DNA of 64,000 nt. Origin: Limanda limanda. Its lineage: Eukaryota; Chordata; Actinopteri; Pleuronectiformes; Pleuronectidae. Under the pieces are notes generated by a model. That model was given only the letters and a program-made list of their open reading frames with translations, was not told the origin of the DNA and ran no database searches. Of the stretch, positions 39,342 to 50,920 are shown one piece after another. The stretch covers positions 19,488,699 to 19,552,698 of the forward strand of contig NC_083654.1 in NCBI RefSeq assembly GCF_963576545.1, written 5' to 3'. Positions within the stretch are counted from its first letter, which is position 1; each line of letters opens with the position of its first letter. The position numbers were made by a program, and so were the translations under genes.

Positions 39342-39382
39342 TTCACACACACCTTCAGTCAAACAGCAGGGGTGGTGTTTAC

Positions 39383-39467
39383 CTTTATACTTCTCTCTGA
39401 CGCTCTCATAGGCCTGCACATAGTCCTGCTCCTCGGGCAGCCGCTGACCGGGGTCAGACGTGGACAT
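39383..39467 (-). CDS. plec: Plectin isoform 1f-type first exon
   Basis: The exon encodes 28 residues plus one base and ends AAAG|GTAAAC in phase 1. Its last 18 residues, PEEQDYVQAYESVREKYK, align with the mammalian 1f sequence PDEQDFIQAYEEVREKYK without a gap. The first ten residues (MSTSDPGQRL) replace MAGPL and are a little longer. In mammals 1f is the isoform linked to focal adhesions in fibroblasts and muscle, recruiting vimentin or desmin networks there. No membrane segment is present. The ATG has G at -3. Upstream, 39,500-39,545 is CT-rich (GA on the transcript), as at the MDPSR-type exon. Confidence 0.93.
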
Positions 39468-39817
39468 GGCTGGTTCTGAGTTAGGGTTGGGGTTATCACT
39501 TTCTTTTCTCTCTCTCTTTCTCTCTCTCTTTGCAAACTTTCTTTCTAACTTCCCAGCGGCACTGTGCTCCCCCCTCCTCTGTCTGACTGTCTGATAAACC
39601 CCCTGCTGGCTGTCTGCCCCCCTATATCCGTCCGTCCCTACCTTCGCCCTCACCCACGTATTCCCCTCTACAGCCGGGGGTTTGATTCCAGACCACCACC
39701 ACCACTCCCCTCCTCGGCTTGAGAAATACCCACACACACACAAACACATATCAGACCCTCCTCTTAAAGGCACAGAGGCCAACATACACCACAAAGATAG
39801 ATTCCAGTGGAGGCAGA

Positions 39818-39863
39818 GATCTCTCACACACACACACACAGACACACACACACACACACAGGC
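39818..39863. repeat. (CA)n microsatellite
   Basis: About 20 CA units with a single AGA interruption. Confidence 0.92.
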
Positions 39864-42814
39864 TCAGGCCAACTCCCCCCAGATAGAGACACACATGGCC
39901 ACCTCCATGAAAAAACAAATGACAGAGCTGTGTGGGGTCATCTGAGTTCCTGCTGCTGGTGGAACTGGGGCAGGACACACTGAGCGGATCCTGTGATATC
40001 ACAGCTCCCTCCTCTTCTCAATCCAAGTTATTCTCCCAATAACAGAATGACGACAGGCTTTTAGGTTCTAAGGCCAGAGGACCACACCTCCTCAGTCCAG
40101 TGGATAAGAACTGGGTCACACAGAGGAAAGAGAGAAACTCTAAATCCATCATCAAAGACACAGGAAAAACAACTTTTCAGGAAATACTAAGACACACTTT
40201 GATTTCTGCCGTTTTTATTTCACAAAAATAACAAAAAAAGTTCTTAAGTTGTTGTTTTTCTGGCCAATTTACATTTTCCTCTAATTGCTATATGTATAAA
40301 TAGTTGTCGAGACGTACTAAAGTTAATTGCCATCCATCAACTTTCCCTGCCTGCTAAAATTGAGCTGAGGGAAACTCAAAATAAATCAGATTCCAGACAT
40401 TTACAGGAACGTGCAGAATGAAAGTCGATGCAATCGGCCTGAAGAGTCATTCGGCTGCTCGTCAGTCTGCACAGAGTCAGATTCAAATCTCTCATGTTGT
40501 GTCTGTGGTTCCCTGATTGTGTAACGAGCCGCCAGATGCTTTGAAGCAAGTGTACTGTGCAGTATACAGTATCTATAGAAGTTCTTCAGATATATTTGAA
40601 TACCATGAATTCAGGCCTGACACAACAGCAACTCACACTCACAGAAAAGGTCACAGCCGGAGCACATTTGTGTGTGTTATCATTTTCTCATACCACAGGG
40701 AGTTTGTGTTGACTCAACAATGAGGAGAATATCTCATGAGCCCAAAACTGCAACTTGCTAAATTTGAAATAATAAATCCTCAACATCAAGAATGTGAAAA
40801 AACATATTTCAACACTGAGTCACTTGGATTAATTAAGCACAGAGTTTAAACTTCAGGCTGCACAAGGAAGAGCAGAGTTTCTCAACCAGGGAGTTACAAC
40901 CTGGAAGTGATCAGATTCTAAAACTCCATCAATCTACAAGATTTTGAGAGACTAAAATTATTCAATAAACAGATTTCATAACACTAAATTAACCCTGAAC
41001 ACTAAGGCCTCTATTGGAAAAATCCAAGCACATGTCTCAAGTGTATTTAGGCCACGACCACATCTACTTTTGTTAGTTATATAATGTTAGTTATCTTTGG
41101 AACAATTGAGTATTTACGAGTATATCAACATTTCCAGCACATTTCTACATGTTATATACATGTATGTCTGTGTGCTTATGCACCAGAGAGGATTTAAAAT
41201 CTACAGTTCCTAACCAAGTCCTCTTAAAAAGGTTCAGTCCTCCATGTTCACCACCAGGTGGAAACGTCCATGTGATATTTACACTTCTACACACAAACAT
41301 GTCTACACACCCCCACTAGTACAGCGTTATTATCACATTTATTCACTTTGGTAATTCAGCAGAATAAGATATTGATTTCATTTTGGCCCTGAAATGATTA
41401 TTTATCAAAATTAAATATTGTCAGGCTCCAGAAACAGTCACATTGATGGTTTATTTGTAGTAAATGGAGAAAACAACTTGCAGTGATGGTGACGGACTCG
41501 TTGATGAACTCAGAGGAAAGAGAGTTTCACCGTCTCTCCACCAAAACAACCATCCCTCTGTTTTCTCAGGGCCGACCACCAGATGGGGTCTGTCAGAGTT
41601 ACAGCCTCACTTTTGTTTCTCTGACTTTGGCTGAAGGGTCTGTGGCTGTGGTGCCCCCCCCCCCTCACTATTTGCTCCCTGTTAATGTGCCGTCACTGAT
41701 TTGTGAGCTTGCCTGGTTACTTCCTTACAGGTCGGTTTCCTGAATACTAATATATTCAACAGCGCAGGGACAAAGTGAGGCGAAGTTATATATCACATTA
41801 ATCACCGAGTACATTAACTGTGTCAGTGGTCACCGTGGTAACAGACAAAGCACGAGCAGAAATACTCTTAAGCCTCTTTATCAAATCCATGAAATGACAG
41901 GGATTTGTATGTTTTATTTGTAAGTAATATAAAAGTAAAATAAGAGTGTTTACAGTGCAATTATTAAAAGCACCAGATGTAAAAGTGGAATCAGGAGGAA
42001 GAGCAGGTCGTCCACTAACCAGAGGGTTGATGGTTCTAGTCTTTATGCCCAAGTGTCCTAGGGCCAACACTGAGTGGCTGTGTGTGGATGGTGTATAATA
42101 GAAAAGAAACACTGTGTTTCTAGGCCCTGTACGAATGCATGTGAAAAGATAAAACATGCTTAGAAAAGCTGTATGTGAATTAAATCCGTTTACCTATTAA
42201 TTATATAGAGGAAATACAAGATTCACAAATCTTCATTCTGGAATCATATGAATGGAAACAATCAAAAAGAGGTCACGCTCCACTACACCTTAATCTTGAT
42301 ACTGTCCTCTAGTGTCGAGCAGTGATAACTACACAAACTCCTCATGAGTGTCATCACTAACACAAACTGTGTCTTTCTGCAGCTGGACACATATCATCTG
42401 TTTACTGTGGAAACAATATTCATCATTTGGAAACAGCTGTAAAATCCATGTCAGTCTTAACACTGCAGCCACGGTGAAGACTGTAGAATGTAGAAATCAA
42501 TGATGGATCCACTATTCAATATTCTGAGGGAAACTGCACACGTTGAAAGCAGCGATGAATTATTTATCAGTCAGGGGCAGATTCTGTGATAATCTTCAGC
42601 TTTCAAAAATGTTCCTTCGAAGCAGCTCAACGTAAGAAAAGTAATACAGCGGAAAATTCAAACGCCACCTTCCTGAAACATGTACATTAACATTTAAAGA
42701 ATATCTCTCGGAAAGAGAGAACTGAATTTTAAAGGTAAAATATCTAAAATATTGTGAAAAATAAGGGAGTTACAGTTACATTCAGACCCAATTTTCCGTT
42801 TTCAGAAAAACTGC

Positions 42815-43049
42815 TTAAAGGTTCAGTGTGTAGAATTTAGTGACCTCTAGTGGTGGAATTGCATGTTGCTGCTGAACACCCCTCACCTCACCCTCTTCTT
42901 CCAAACATGGAGGAGAACCTATAGAAACCTTCAGTTGTCATAGAAACTCAAAAAGTGTTTGGTTTGTCCAGTTTGGGCTACTGTAAAAAAAACAACCATG
43001 GCTGCCTCCGTGGAGCGGACCCTTACATTTCTGCCACTAGATCCTTTAA
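42815..43049. mobile_element. Non-autonomous DNA transposon (MITE-like)
   Basis: The left end TTAAAGGTTC and the reverse complement of the right end TTAAAGGATC are inverted repeats. Inside are CAGTGTGTAGAATTTAGTGA, CTCTAGTGGTGGAATTGCA and GGCTGCCTCCGTGGAGCGGA, the known order of a widespread teleost element. No coding capacity. Confidence 0.78.
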
Positions 43050-44070
43050 ATTAAATCTTAAACCCTGGATCTTCAGTGACGTCTCATTCAGAGCCTCTCG
43101 ATCAGCAGCTTGATAACAAACAGTCTCGTCTCCATCTGAGGTTTAAACTGCAGCTCGACCCTTGAACGTGTCTCACAAGGAAAATGAATCAGGCCGGGCG
43201 GCGTCAGAGACATTTAGAATAAATAAATCAGACAATGGGTCCAGATATTTCCTGAAGGGTCGGACAGTTTTGCTGCTGCTGCCTGATGAGACAATAACAA
43301 GAGTCATCACTGCAGTACCCCACCCCATCAGATCAATAGAGACAACCAGCGAGGAGGAGGAGGGGAGGGGGGGGACGGGGGTGAGGTCAGTGTTTCTGTC
43401 TGTGGTTCCGAAGAGAGACGATGTGAACCCGACACCACAGGAAGTGATGAGTCAGCGGGTGACATCATCTGCCTCAGTGAACAGAGGTGGAGCAGAACTA
43501 AGAGATAGTTTCAGGTGGATAAAAAAAGCTCGCAGGTTCGATTCCCACCCGGCTCTGAGGATAATGAGAGGTGGTATCGCAGACTGAACAATGAATTCAG
43601 ATCTGAATCCACCTGATGCTTGTATGAACAGATTGTTACCAACACATTTATATTAAAAACAACTTGAAGTTTTACATTTTGTTTATTTGTTTCTAATGAT
43701 CAAACCAAGAGAAATCCTCGCAGTAAATCTTGTGCTAAGCAGCAGATAATCGTCCTAAGTTGAATGTTGGCAGTGAGAGCAGCAGAGCATGAGCTCAACA
43801 GTTAAGATTATAAAGTATTAATCCCATTTGGTTTGAGTAAATATTACACTGACAAAGTGCACAGAGGAAACTCTTGTGTGACGAAAGTCCATGAAACCAA
43901 ATCAACAGGGAAACACACGGATCTGCTGAGCACATGAAAACCATCACGTGGACTCTCCCACCAGCAGCAGCCTCAGACCAAACCATCACGATACCAAAGT
44001 GATTCAGTGCCGACAGGAGCTTCCTTCTGAAAGCTGTGAGCAGCAGCAGCAGTGCATTGTGGGAACTTGC

Positions 44071-44278
44071 CTGCGATGCGGATGACGGCCCGCTCCGCCG
44101 GGTCCAGCACTTCCGCGGACGCCGACTTGGACCTCTTCATGCGATGGTGCTTGGGCAGGTTCCAGGGCAGCGTGTCCCCGCGGGACGGAGACCAGCTGAT
44201 GGAGCTCAGGTCGCTGGAGCTCTCCTCCGACGCAGCCCGGACCAGAGGCCTCCTGGTGGGCTTCACCTCCTCCATCAT
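44071..44278 (-). CDS. plec: Plectin isoform 1c-type first exon, with an upstream 3' splice site
   Basis: The exon encodes 69 residues plus one base (phase 1). Its C-terminal half contains RGDTLPWNL and then EVLDPAERAVIRIA, matching mammalian 1c (PGDTLPWNL ... VLDPAERAVIRIA). The earlier VRAASEESSS corresponds to VRAVSEDVSN. In mammals 1c is an epidermal/neuronal isoform linked to microtubule dynamics. Directly before the ATGATG lies a strong acceptor (TTCTTTTCTTCTCCTCTTG...CTCCAG), so the exon is not itself transcript-initial. It accepts splicing either from a non-coding exon or from the membrane-anchor exons upstream. The donor is GCAG|GCAAGT, a GC-type 5' splice site with otherwise perfect consensus. 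The second ATG has the better context (A at -3, G at +4). Confidence 0.93.
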
Positions 44279-45474
44279 CTGGAGGACAAGAGGAGAAGAA
44301 AAGAATCCATATGAGCTCACATAATCTCAAAGGGAAAACAGGGAAAGACGTGAAGTCATTTTTTTAATCCAAAACATTCCAAAATATAAAGTCCCAGGTC
44401 TCAAAACTGCCATTGGAACTTTAACCACAAGTAGTAGAACAGGTCAAAACCCTTCCTCCTCCATGTTAGCGGATGAGCTACAGAGGAATGAAAAGACTTT
44501 CCTCTGAAGCAGATTACAGTAAATGTACTTAGTTACTTTCTGCCAGGCTCAGTGCTGTGACTGCTGCGTGGAGAGAACCTGACTCGTTCAGGAGGAGCAG
44601 GAGGAGCAGGAGGAGCAGGAGGAGGAGCAGGATGAGGAGCAGGATGAGCAGCGGGAGGAGCAGGAGATGCTGCATGTATCTGTCCTACGTCACCACTCTC
44701 CTGCCTCCTGTTTTGCTGAGTCAGCATCCAGCTCAGTGCTCTCTCCTCCACAGGGGCGCTGGCTGCACCGCCACCTCCTCTCTGATTGGACGGCAGCCGA
44801 CCAAAGTCCCAGGAGGAGTCTAACAGAGCATCAGCTGCAGTTCACGTTCAGGTTGTGATTGAGCTCTTTGCAGACATTTCTCTTTGTTGCTGAGACTAAA
44901 ACCTTTATGAAACCCAAGGAGCCTGATCCACAGCTCATCTCCTGCGTCTGATTCCTTCAGGATTTAAAGTCACCTGCTCAGGATGCAACAGTTCAATTAA
45001 ATAAAATCAAAAAAAAAGGTGAAGGTGAAACTTAGAATGTGCCCATGACTGGGGGTTGCTATGTGACATATTGTGGAAGTTGTCTCTTCAGGGAAACTTG
45101 TGATTGGCCCGTTTGAGTTCAGCTAAACTCATAACAGCGTTTACCTCTGGAAGTAGAGCAGCAACACATCAGACTATCGACTGATCCGGATGGAACCGTG
45201 GGCATTTGGCCACAATTTGACGGGTCAGCGAACGTCCTCCAGAGTGCGTGAGCGTGAAAAGACGCAGTGTAAATATAAATGCTTCAGTAAAGGCCGGGGT
45301 CGGGGCTGCTTGAAAGGTTTGAGCCACGTGCAACAAGGGGAGTCATGTAGAAAATGTAGAGCTTCTAAAATAGGCCGGCTCCTTTTGAAAGCTGCAACGT
45401 GTGAGTTCATCGTCGTCTCACTGAAGGAATCATCACTGCACCGATCGGCTCAGTAACACAACTACACTTCAGGA

Positions 45475-45705
45475 AGGAGGTGAAAACACATTACAGCTCG
45501 TCCAAAACCACTTCTCACACAATCTGTTCAGAGGGAGAAGAGTTTAGCTCAATGGCTCCCAGGCAATTTCTAGATTTATATTTTGGACTTTTAAGTTCTG
45601 GACTTGCACCTCAGTACATTTCAGGTCTTCTGACAACACGTGTGTCCCCAGTGAAGGTCGACCCTTCGGAGTAAAGAGATCCACACCATCCTCTTTTAAA
45701 TACTA
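45475..45705 (+). mobile_element. Degraded LINE reverse-transcriptase tail
   Basis: A broken frame reads AGGTGAAAACACATTACAGC (leucine/glutamine-rich region of LINE tails), then LDLYFGLLSSGLAPQYISGL. The latter is like the L2-group motif LHGLAPQYLSDLL. It ends in ATTAAATAAAAGGTACTG. Strongly degraded. Confidence 0.45.
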
Positions 45706-46031
45706 CATTAAATAAAAGGTACTGATCTTACAACTATTTTTGTATTTGTGCTATATTTCTTTTTTAACTCGCTCCCATTGTTCCCATTCAAATCTGCCAC
45801 TTGTAAATCACCTTGTAACTGTTTTGAATCAAGTGTATCATCATTATTGCATCACTGACTTGTGTACTTGTGTGTGTAACCTATTACTGCAGAGGCAGAG
45901 GTTGTGTGTGTGAGGCCTTTACACCAGGAGGATGAAAGCATCAGGGGGACCAGCTGCTTGTTACCGCGGCAACCCTGAGGGGCTTCACAGAGAACGCTGC
46001 TGAAACACTGGACCTGGAACTGGGAGAAAGT

Positions 46032-46032
46032 T

Positions 46033-46073
<41 letters not shown>

Positions 46074-46086
46074 TGTGTGTGTGTGT
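46032..46086. repeat. (GT)n microsatellite
   Basis: About 26 GT units with one GAG interruption. Confidence 0.95.
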
Positions 46087-46107
46087 TGATATGAAAAGAC
46101 CCTGACT

Positions 46108-46156
46108 CTCCTCCTCCTCTTCCTCCTCCTCCTCCTCCTCCTCTTCCTCCTCTTCC

Positions 46157-46215
<59 letters not shown>

Positions 46216-46261
46216 CTCCTCCTCATCTTCCTTCTCTTCCTCCTCTTCCTCCTCCTCCTCC

Positions 46262-46335
<74 letters not shown>

Positions 46336-46481
46336 CTCCTTTTCCTCCTCCTCTTCCTCCTATTCCTCCTCCTCCTCCTCTTCCTCTTCCTCTTCCTCTT
46401 CCTCTTCCTGCTCTTCCACTTCCTCTTCCTCCTCTTCCTCCTTCTCTTCCTCCTCCTCCTCCTCCTCCTCCTCCTCCTCAC
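46108..46481. repeat. Long polypyrimidine tract (CCT/CCTCTT)n
   Basis: About 370 bp of nearly pure C/T on the plus strand, built from TCC and TTCC units in varying order. Purine interruptions are rare. The 209-residue Lys/Arg frame on the minus strand is its translation. Such mirror-like homopurine tracts can form triplexes. Confidence 0.95.
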
Positions 46482-46731
46482 TGATGCACTCCTTCTTCAC
46501 TGGAGGTGCAGTTCATGAGCTGACAGACACAAAGCTGCAGAGAACTCCCTCTGCTCTTCATCAGTCAGAGTTTGACCTCCGCTGCGGTCAGCACACACAC
46601 CTGCAGCGTCACAGGTTCGATTCCCTCACCTCTGCACATCACCTGCAGTCTGCAGCGGTTTTTTTAAGGACACACATCATGTGATGAACAGCGTCAGCGA
46701 TGCTGCAGAAATAGAAATCCTCAGTACTCAC

Positions 46732-47040
46732 GACGGCAGGATCCGGGATCCGGTGCAGTTCTGGTTTTGAGGAAAAACACAAATGTCTCCGTTTCCTGAT
46801 CCTCCAGATTCAGATCCAACTTGTGAGAGACATCATCCTCCTCCTCTTCATCATCTTCCTCCTCCTTTTCCTCTTCCTCCTCCTCTGCGTCCTGCGGTGT
46901 TGTGCTGATCCGGTCCGACCTGGACTGGACTGATCCGGGCTGCAGGATGTGCGCGCTCCCTCTGCTCCAGCCTCACGCACGGGGATGGAGATGACAGCGA
47001 TGTGCGTGTTCGCGACGCGCATGCATGTGAAAACGCACAC
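46732..47040 (-). promoter_or_regulatory. Candidate CpG-rich first exon and promoter upstream of plec 1c
   Basis: A strong donor (CCGTC|GTGAGT) ends a possible exon at 46,732. The sequence at 46,960-47,040 is CpG-rich (TTCGCGACGCGCATGC), as for a promoter. Spliced to the acceptor at 44,278 it would give a 5' UTR for isoform 1c. One frame is open for about 60 codons up to the donor (acidic: EEEEEEKEEEDD..., then LDLNLEDQETETFVFFLKTR). It lacks an ATG after its upstream stop, and it ends in phase 1. It could be coding only if spliced from further upstream. Confidence 0.4.
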
Positions 47041-47077
47041 TGCACTTTTTACGGTTCAGCGAGTGAGGGGTAATATC

Positions 47078-47255
47078 CAGTGGTGGGATGTAACGAAGTA
47101 TATTTACTTTGATGCTGCAATTATTTAGTATTTTTTCATGTGCATTTACTTTACTTTTTGTTTATTTTTCGGGTATTTTCACTTTGACTCCACTACATAT
47201 TTTTATATCAGTAAATATCTAAACGTTCTACTCCACATGTTCACATATAGTTGTT
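47078..47255. mobile_element. Fragment of a CAGTGGTGG-type DNA element
   Basis: It begins CAGTGGTGGGATGTAACGAA and continues with GTATATTTACTTTGAT, TCACTTTGACTCCACTACAT and TTCTACTCC. This is the degenerate order of the very common teleost hAT-like element that starts CAGTGGTGGAAGTAACTAAG. The right end was not found. Confidence 0.7.
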
Positions 47256-49024
47256 ATATCTTTGAAAGTCCCCAGTAGCCAGAGGGGAACATGTCCCCTG
47301 ATCCAATCAGAGTCATTAGTTAATATGAAAACATGCGTTCAGTAGCATCATGTGCAGATTCTTTATTAATATGACAGAGTCTGCATTATTCTCCTATTCA
47401 ACTAAATATGCAGCGTGCAAAGTTAGTCACAATGTGAGAACTTGTAGTTTGAATACTTGTCCTGTTATTTGACGACATTCAGTCTATTTATTTGTTCTTT
47501 TACTTGTACTGTTCTCATCAGTAAGTTTATCGTCCTTTAGATCAGAGGATCCCAAAATAACGGTGCCAGACTAACAGAGCTTAATTATCCCAGAGGATAT
47601 TGATTTGAGCTTTAGTTCCCAAAATATGATTCTATGTATCATGTATCATATGGTGCCTATAAATTAAACTGCTGTAACAGATGCTGTGACTAATCTGTCA
47701 TCATCCCCTCAGGGGTCATGTCGGGACGAAGGAAATCAAAATACTTTTTAATCATTTTAATCATTATGCCAGCTGGTTTTGAAAAAGTGCCTACATATAC
47801 AAACTTTTAAACTCCACGTTAACATAATACATTTACAGATAAAAGTGAAGACAACTGAACTTTGCGTGAAGCATCTTGTCATAAATATGAACCAAATATC
47901 ATAATTGTGCCTAAAGCCCTAAACTAACTGAATAGTTTCCAATGTGGTTCCTGTTTAAATGGACTTCTGACCAGATCAATGTACCAATGAACAATCAATC
48001 AAGGGTTGACAGTGACAGTATGAAAGTTTAAAGTCAGTCCTGTTCTCTGGTACCTGACCCCAGCCTGACCTCAGCTGTTAATCAGGAAATCGGATCGATT
48101 TATTCTCTTCTCCACTTGTGACGGATCTGTTCTGATTTGTGTTTTTCAGGACTCGTGTTCACTCTGAGTTGTACCGAGTCAAATTAAAAAGTGTCCTGCT
48201 GAGCTGTTGCATAATCCGAGCAGCATGAATGATAGATTGACTGTTTGTGCGACATGATTAGTCTCCCACTCGGTGGATGAATCAGAGCTCAGTCCAACAC
48301 TGAGTCCTCTCTTGTGTTCATAAAGGATTCGTGCCTTCGGTCCCGAGCTCCAGCGGACGTGCCAGCTCTGTTCACATTGTCCCGGAGGTTCAATCTCATC
48401 GCTCAAGTGCTTCATGACAGAGGAGCGGAGCGGCGAGGAAGGTGAAGGTGAATCCAGGTCAGTGCAGACGTGTTTACTTACACTGGTAATAAACCTAAAT
48501 CATTTTGAGATGCACGATACATCAGCCCAGCACTTTAACTTCAGACCACTTGAGCTGAATGGAGCTCAGCGGTGTAAGAATCCAATCATTTTCTGAATGG
48601 AGCTTTTGAATAACACTGTAACCATCAAAGGTTCAGACTCACCACAAGATACAAGGTTGTGAAATAATGCTTTTTTGCTCCAGTAAAATCCACAAATCTG
48701 AATTACATCAACTGCATTTTGAGAAAAACGTGTTTAATTCCCAAAGCCAAGGGAGAAGTACTACACTACCCACAATCCTCAGGTGTAATGTTTTGTATTT
48801 CCACAGGCATCCACTCAAAAACCACTGAAAAAGCAACAACACTCAATCTGCTGTTTCCCAAATAAACAGAGAGCATCACTTTGGTGCCTTGTTGGAAATA
48901 ATCATTTACATCTTTAAAGGAGGCCAAACTTGAACTTATTAAACCAAACGACTGTGCAGATCCTGGTCTTTAAATACCAGGAAATGATGCTTTCAAAGAC
49001 ACTCAGTGGAGAAACGTTCCTCAC

Positions 49025-49276
49025 CTTCTGGCCTGGTCTCTCCTCAGTCACAGTTTCCATCGCGGCCTTGAGAGGTCGTCTCTTCCGTTTCCTCACCGCC
49101 GGGGGAGGAGGCTCATGTCCAACGATCACAGACTCCTTCACAGACTCCTTCACCTCCTCCACCTCCTCCTCCTTCACCACCTCCTTCTCCTTCACCACCT
49201 CCTCCTCTTCTTCCTCCTCCTCCTCCTCCTCTAAGGGGACAGAAGCTGCTGGCTTCACTTTGGTCTTTTTCTTCCT
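49025..49276 (-). CDS. Exon 3 of the membrane-anchor module upstream of plec 1c: Lys-rich then Glu-rich
   Basis: The acceptor TTTTCATTTCAG precedes AGG and the donor AAG|GTGAGG follows; the exon is exactly 84 codons (phase 0 in, phase 0 out). It opens RKKKTKVKPAASVPL, then 11 glutamates, alternating Val/Lys/Glu repeats (VVKEKEVVKEEE), a short KESVKESVIVGHEP, a proline run and a basic RKRKRRPLK, ending ERPGQK. It is low-complexity and probably disordered. The Glu run comes from a CCT repeat, so its length may vary between alleles. Leftwards the next compatible acceptor that I see is the plec 1c exon, also phase 0. I do not recognise a homologue. Confidence 0.6.
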
Positions 49277-50920
49277 CTGAAATGAAAAGTTGCGTTTTTA
49301 ACATCTTTATTTACCTCAACCTGAAGTTCCATTTTTAAACTTTGCTTTCAGGAATAGTTCACTCTCCAGTCACACATGTAAAATATGATAAAACAGCAGG
49401 TTTTGATATGTGAAGCACACAGAATATTTCATTGTTCAGCCCGTTGTATACATTTAAAACTGGCTGATGAGCTGTGTGACATTTTCATTGTCAAAAACCA
49501 CACATGCCTCTTTCATTGAGCTGGAAATCTCATGCAATCCTCATGAAATCGTTCACATTTTGCACGAACAGCGAAGGGCAGAGATGCTCGGGTTTGACCT
49601 CTGACCCCCCCCAGCTGACGCACATCAAGCTGGGAATGTTCACAAGCTCGTTCTCACGGCCTCTCATTGTTCTCTGGAGGCGTTGGAACGTTCCCTCGAT
49701 GCTGTTTGATCCTTCACACACCTGCTCGCTCACAGGACGGAGGTGAAGACACCCGGTGCAGCTTCTATCACCAGCAGATCTACTCTATGTTTTACCACTT
49801 CAGTGTTTGTGAAAGCCTGATAGCTTCTGCTCTCGTGTGTGTCGCTCTGTTCTGCAGACGGAGACGCTCACATGTCTCTTTGTGCCGCTGCAGAAGGAGC
49901 TGGACCTCGTTGGCGTGTCGCTGCCAACGGGACAAAGAGCGGCACTCAGTTCAGAGAGACCCCTCCAACTCATCTCTGACAATGAGCGCACAGTGCTCCT
50001 CCTCTGTGAGACAACACTCATACCGACTGTGCCAACACACACAGACACACACACACACCCAGTGCAGTCGCTGAGCCACCGGGAAAACACAAGCCCGCTC
50101 GCTGGAGGCCTATACTTAGTCCTGGAATTGCCACATGATGAAGCTGCAGCTGCTGAGCGCTTGAGTTACATAGATTATATAGGAATGATACAAACAACAT
50201 GGGGCTGAGGCGGGAGAGAGAGAGCGCTACGCCGGTGTGATGCATGAAGATCCCATCCAGCGTTTGATTTGCATGTTATGCAAACTGCAATTTCACTGGT
50301 GTGGTTTTCTGCAGCTTCACTCGACTCAGTTCCTCTTGTGTTCAAACGAGTCTGGAAACATTGAATGAATCATTTCCTCATCAGACTGAGGAACGAAATC
50401 TACTGTAAAAACAGGATCTGCTGCAGGATGAGTCACGTGTGCAGCAGCAGCATCGAGTTACTAAATGTTTAAGTCACGCTGGGGGGGGGGGGACTTATAC
50501 TGGAAATCCTGTCTCGTTTCCATAGAGACACCAAACAGTCTCCATGTTTGTTAGAAACTTCTTTTCTCGATGATTGTTGATCTACAACAAGTTGTTTGTG
50601 CCTCGTATCTGCTTTAAATCCTAAAAGACCAAAGACGCCAACTTTAAGTCCCTCAAAGTTTCAATTAAACAATAACTGATTCCTATGATCAGTGACAGGG
50701 TGAAAGCTCCAACTTTTAGGTCATTGCAAGTGAAGGAGGACCTCTAAAGGCAGAAGTGGGTATTACAAGCTGCTCTGACAGCTGCCAGTGGGATATTGAA
50801 AGCAGACAGAAGAACTGTGAAGACTTGGACATGGGCAAACTGGAATTTAAGACCTTTTATATACTTCTTTATTTAGGTTAAGGAAACTCGTTGAAACTCA
50901 GTTGTTCTGATTTGTCTCAC
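49277..50920 (-). other. Intron between exons 2 and 3 of the membrane-anchor module
   Basis: Mostly unremarkable. A plus-strand coding-like block with splice-like borders lies at 49,858-50,005. A poly-G run occurs at 50,480-50,491. Confidence 0.4.
49858..50005 (+). other. Coding-like block of unknown origin
   Basis: A stretch bounded by an acceptor-like GCTCTGTTCTGCAG and a donor-like CTCT|GTGAGA is open in one frame. It reads LTCLFVPLQKELDLVGVS and later LQLISDNERTVLLLC. Composition looks protein-like, but I know no family match and found no neighbouring exon. Could be an exon remnant or chance. Confidence 0.2.

Larger units (their letters stand above)
27990..39382 (-). other. plec interval between two first exons
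   Basis: I found no further exon. Contents are the CT tract at 28.1 kb, CA arrays, minisatellites at 33.9 and 34.6-35.15 kb, and dispersed repeats at 36.55 and 38.75 kb. CpG-rich sequence at 37,905-37,975 (GGGCCGGCGGCCGAGGGCC) may be regulatory; I saw no start-plus-donor there. The rest is unremarkable non-coding DNA. Confidence 0.4.
39468..44070 (-). other. plec interval between 1f-like and 1c-like exons
   Basis: I see no exon. Contents are CA arrays at 39,727-39,862, poly-C at 41,656, and a mini-transposon at 42,815-43,049. There is a possible SINE-like GGTTCGATTCC box near 43,535. The remainder is A/T-moderate non-coding DNA. Confidence 0.4.
44279..49024 (-). other. Intron upstream of the 1c-type exon
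   Basis: It contains a GAGCAG-rich stretch near 44,578-44,665, a LINE tail at 45,475-45,700, a GT array and a long CT-rich tract at 46.03-46.48 kb. A CpG-rich candidate exon/promoter lies at 46,732-47,040 and a transposon-like element at 47,078. From 47.3 to 49.0 kb I see nothing further. Confidence 0.4.

Noticed and set aside
45852..46481. 209-residue Lys/Arg-rich ORF
   Set aside because: Translation of the CT-rich polypyrimidine tract on the opposite strand; no domain, splice pattern or start context.
46590..46640. tRNA-like box B (CAGGTTCGATTCCCTC), also at 43,528-43,550
   Set aside because: No cloverleaf or box A at the right distance. At most a tRNA-derived SINE remnant.
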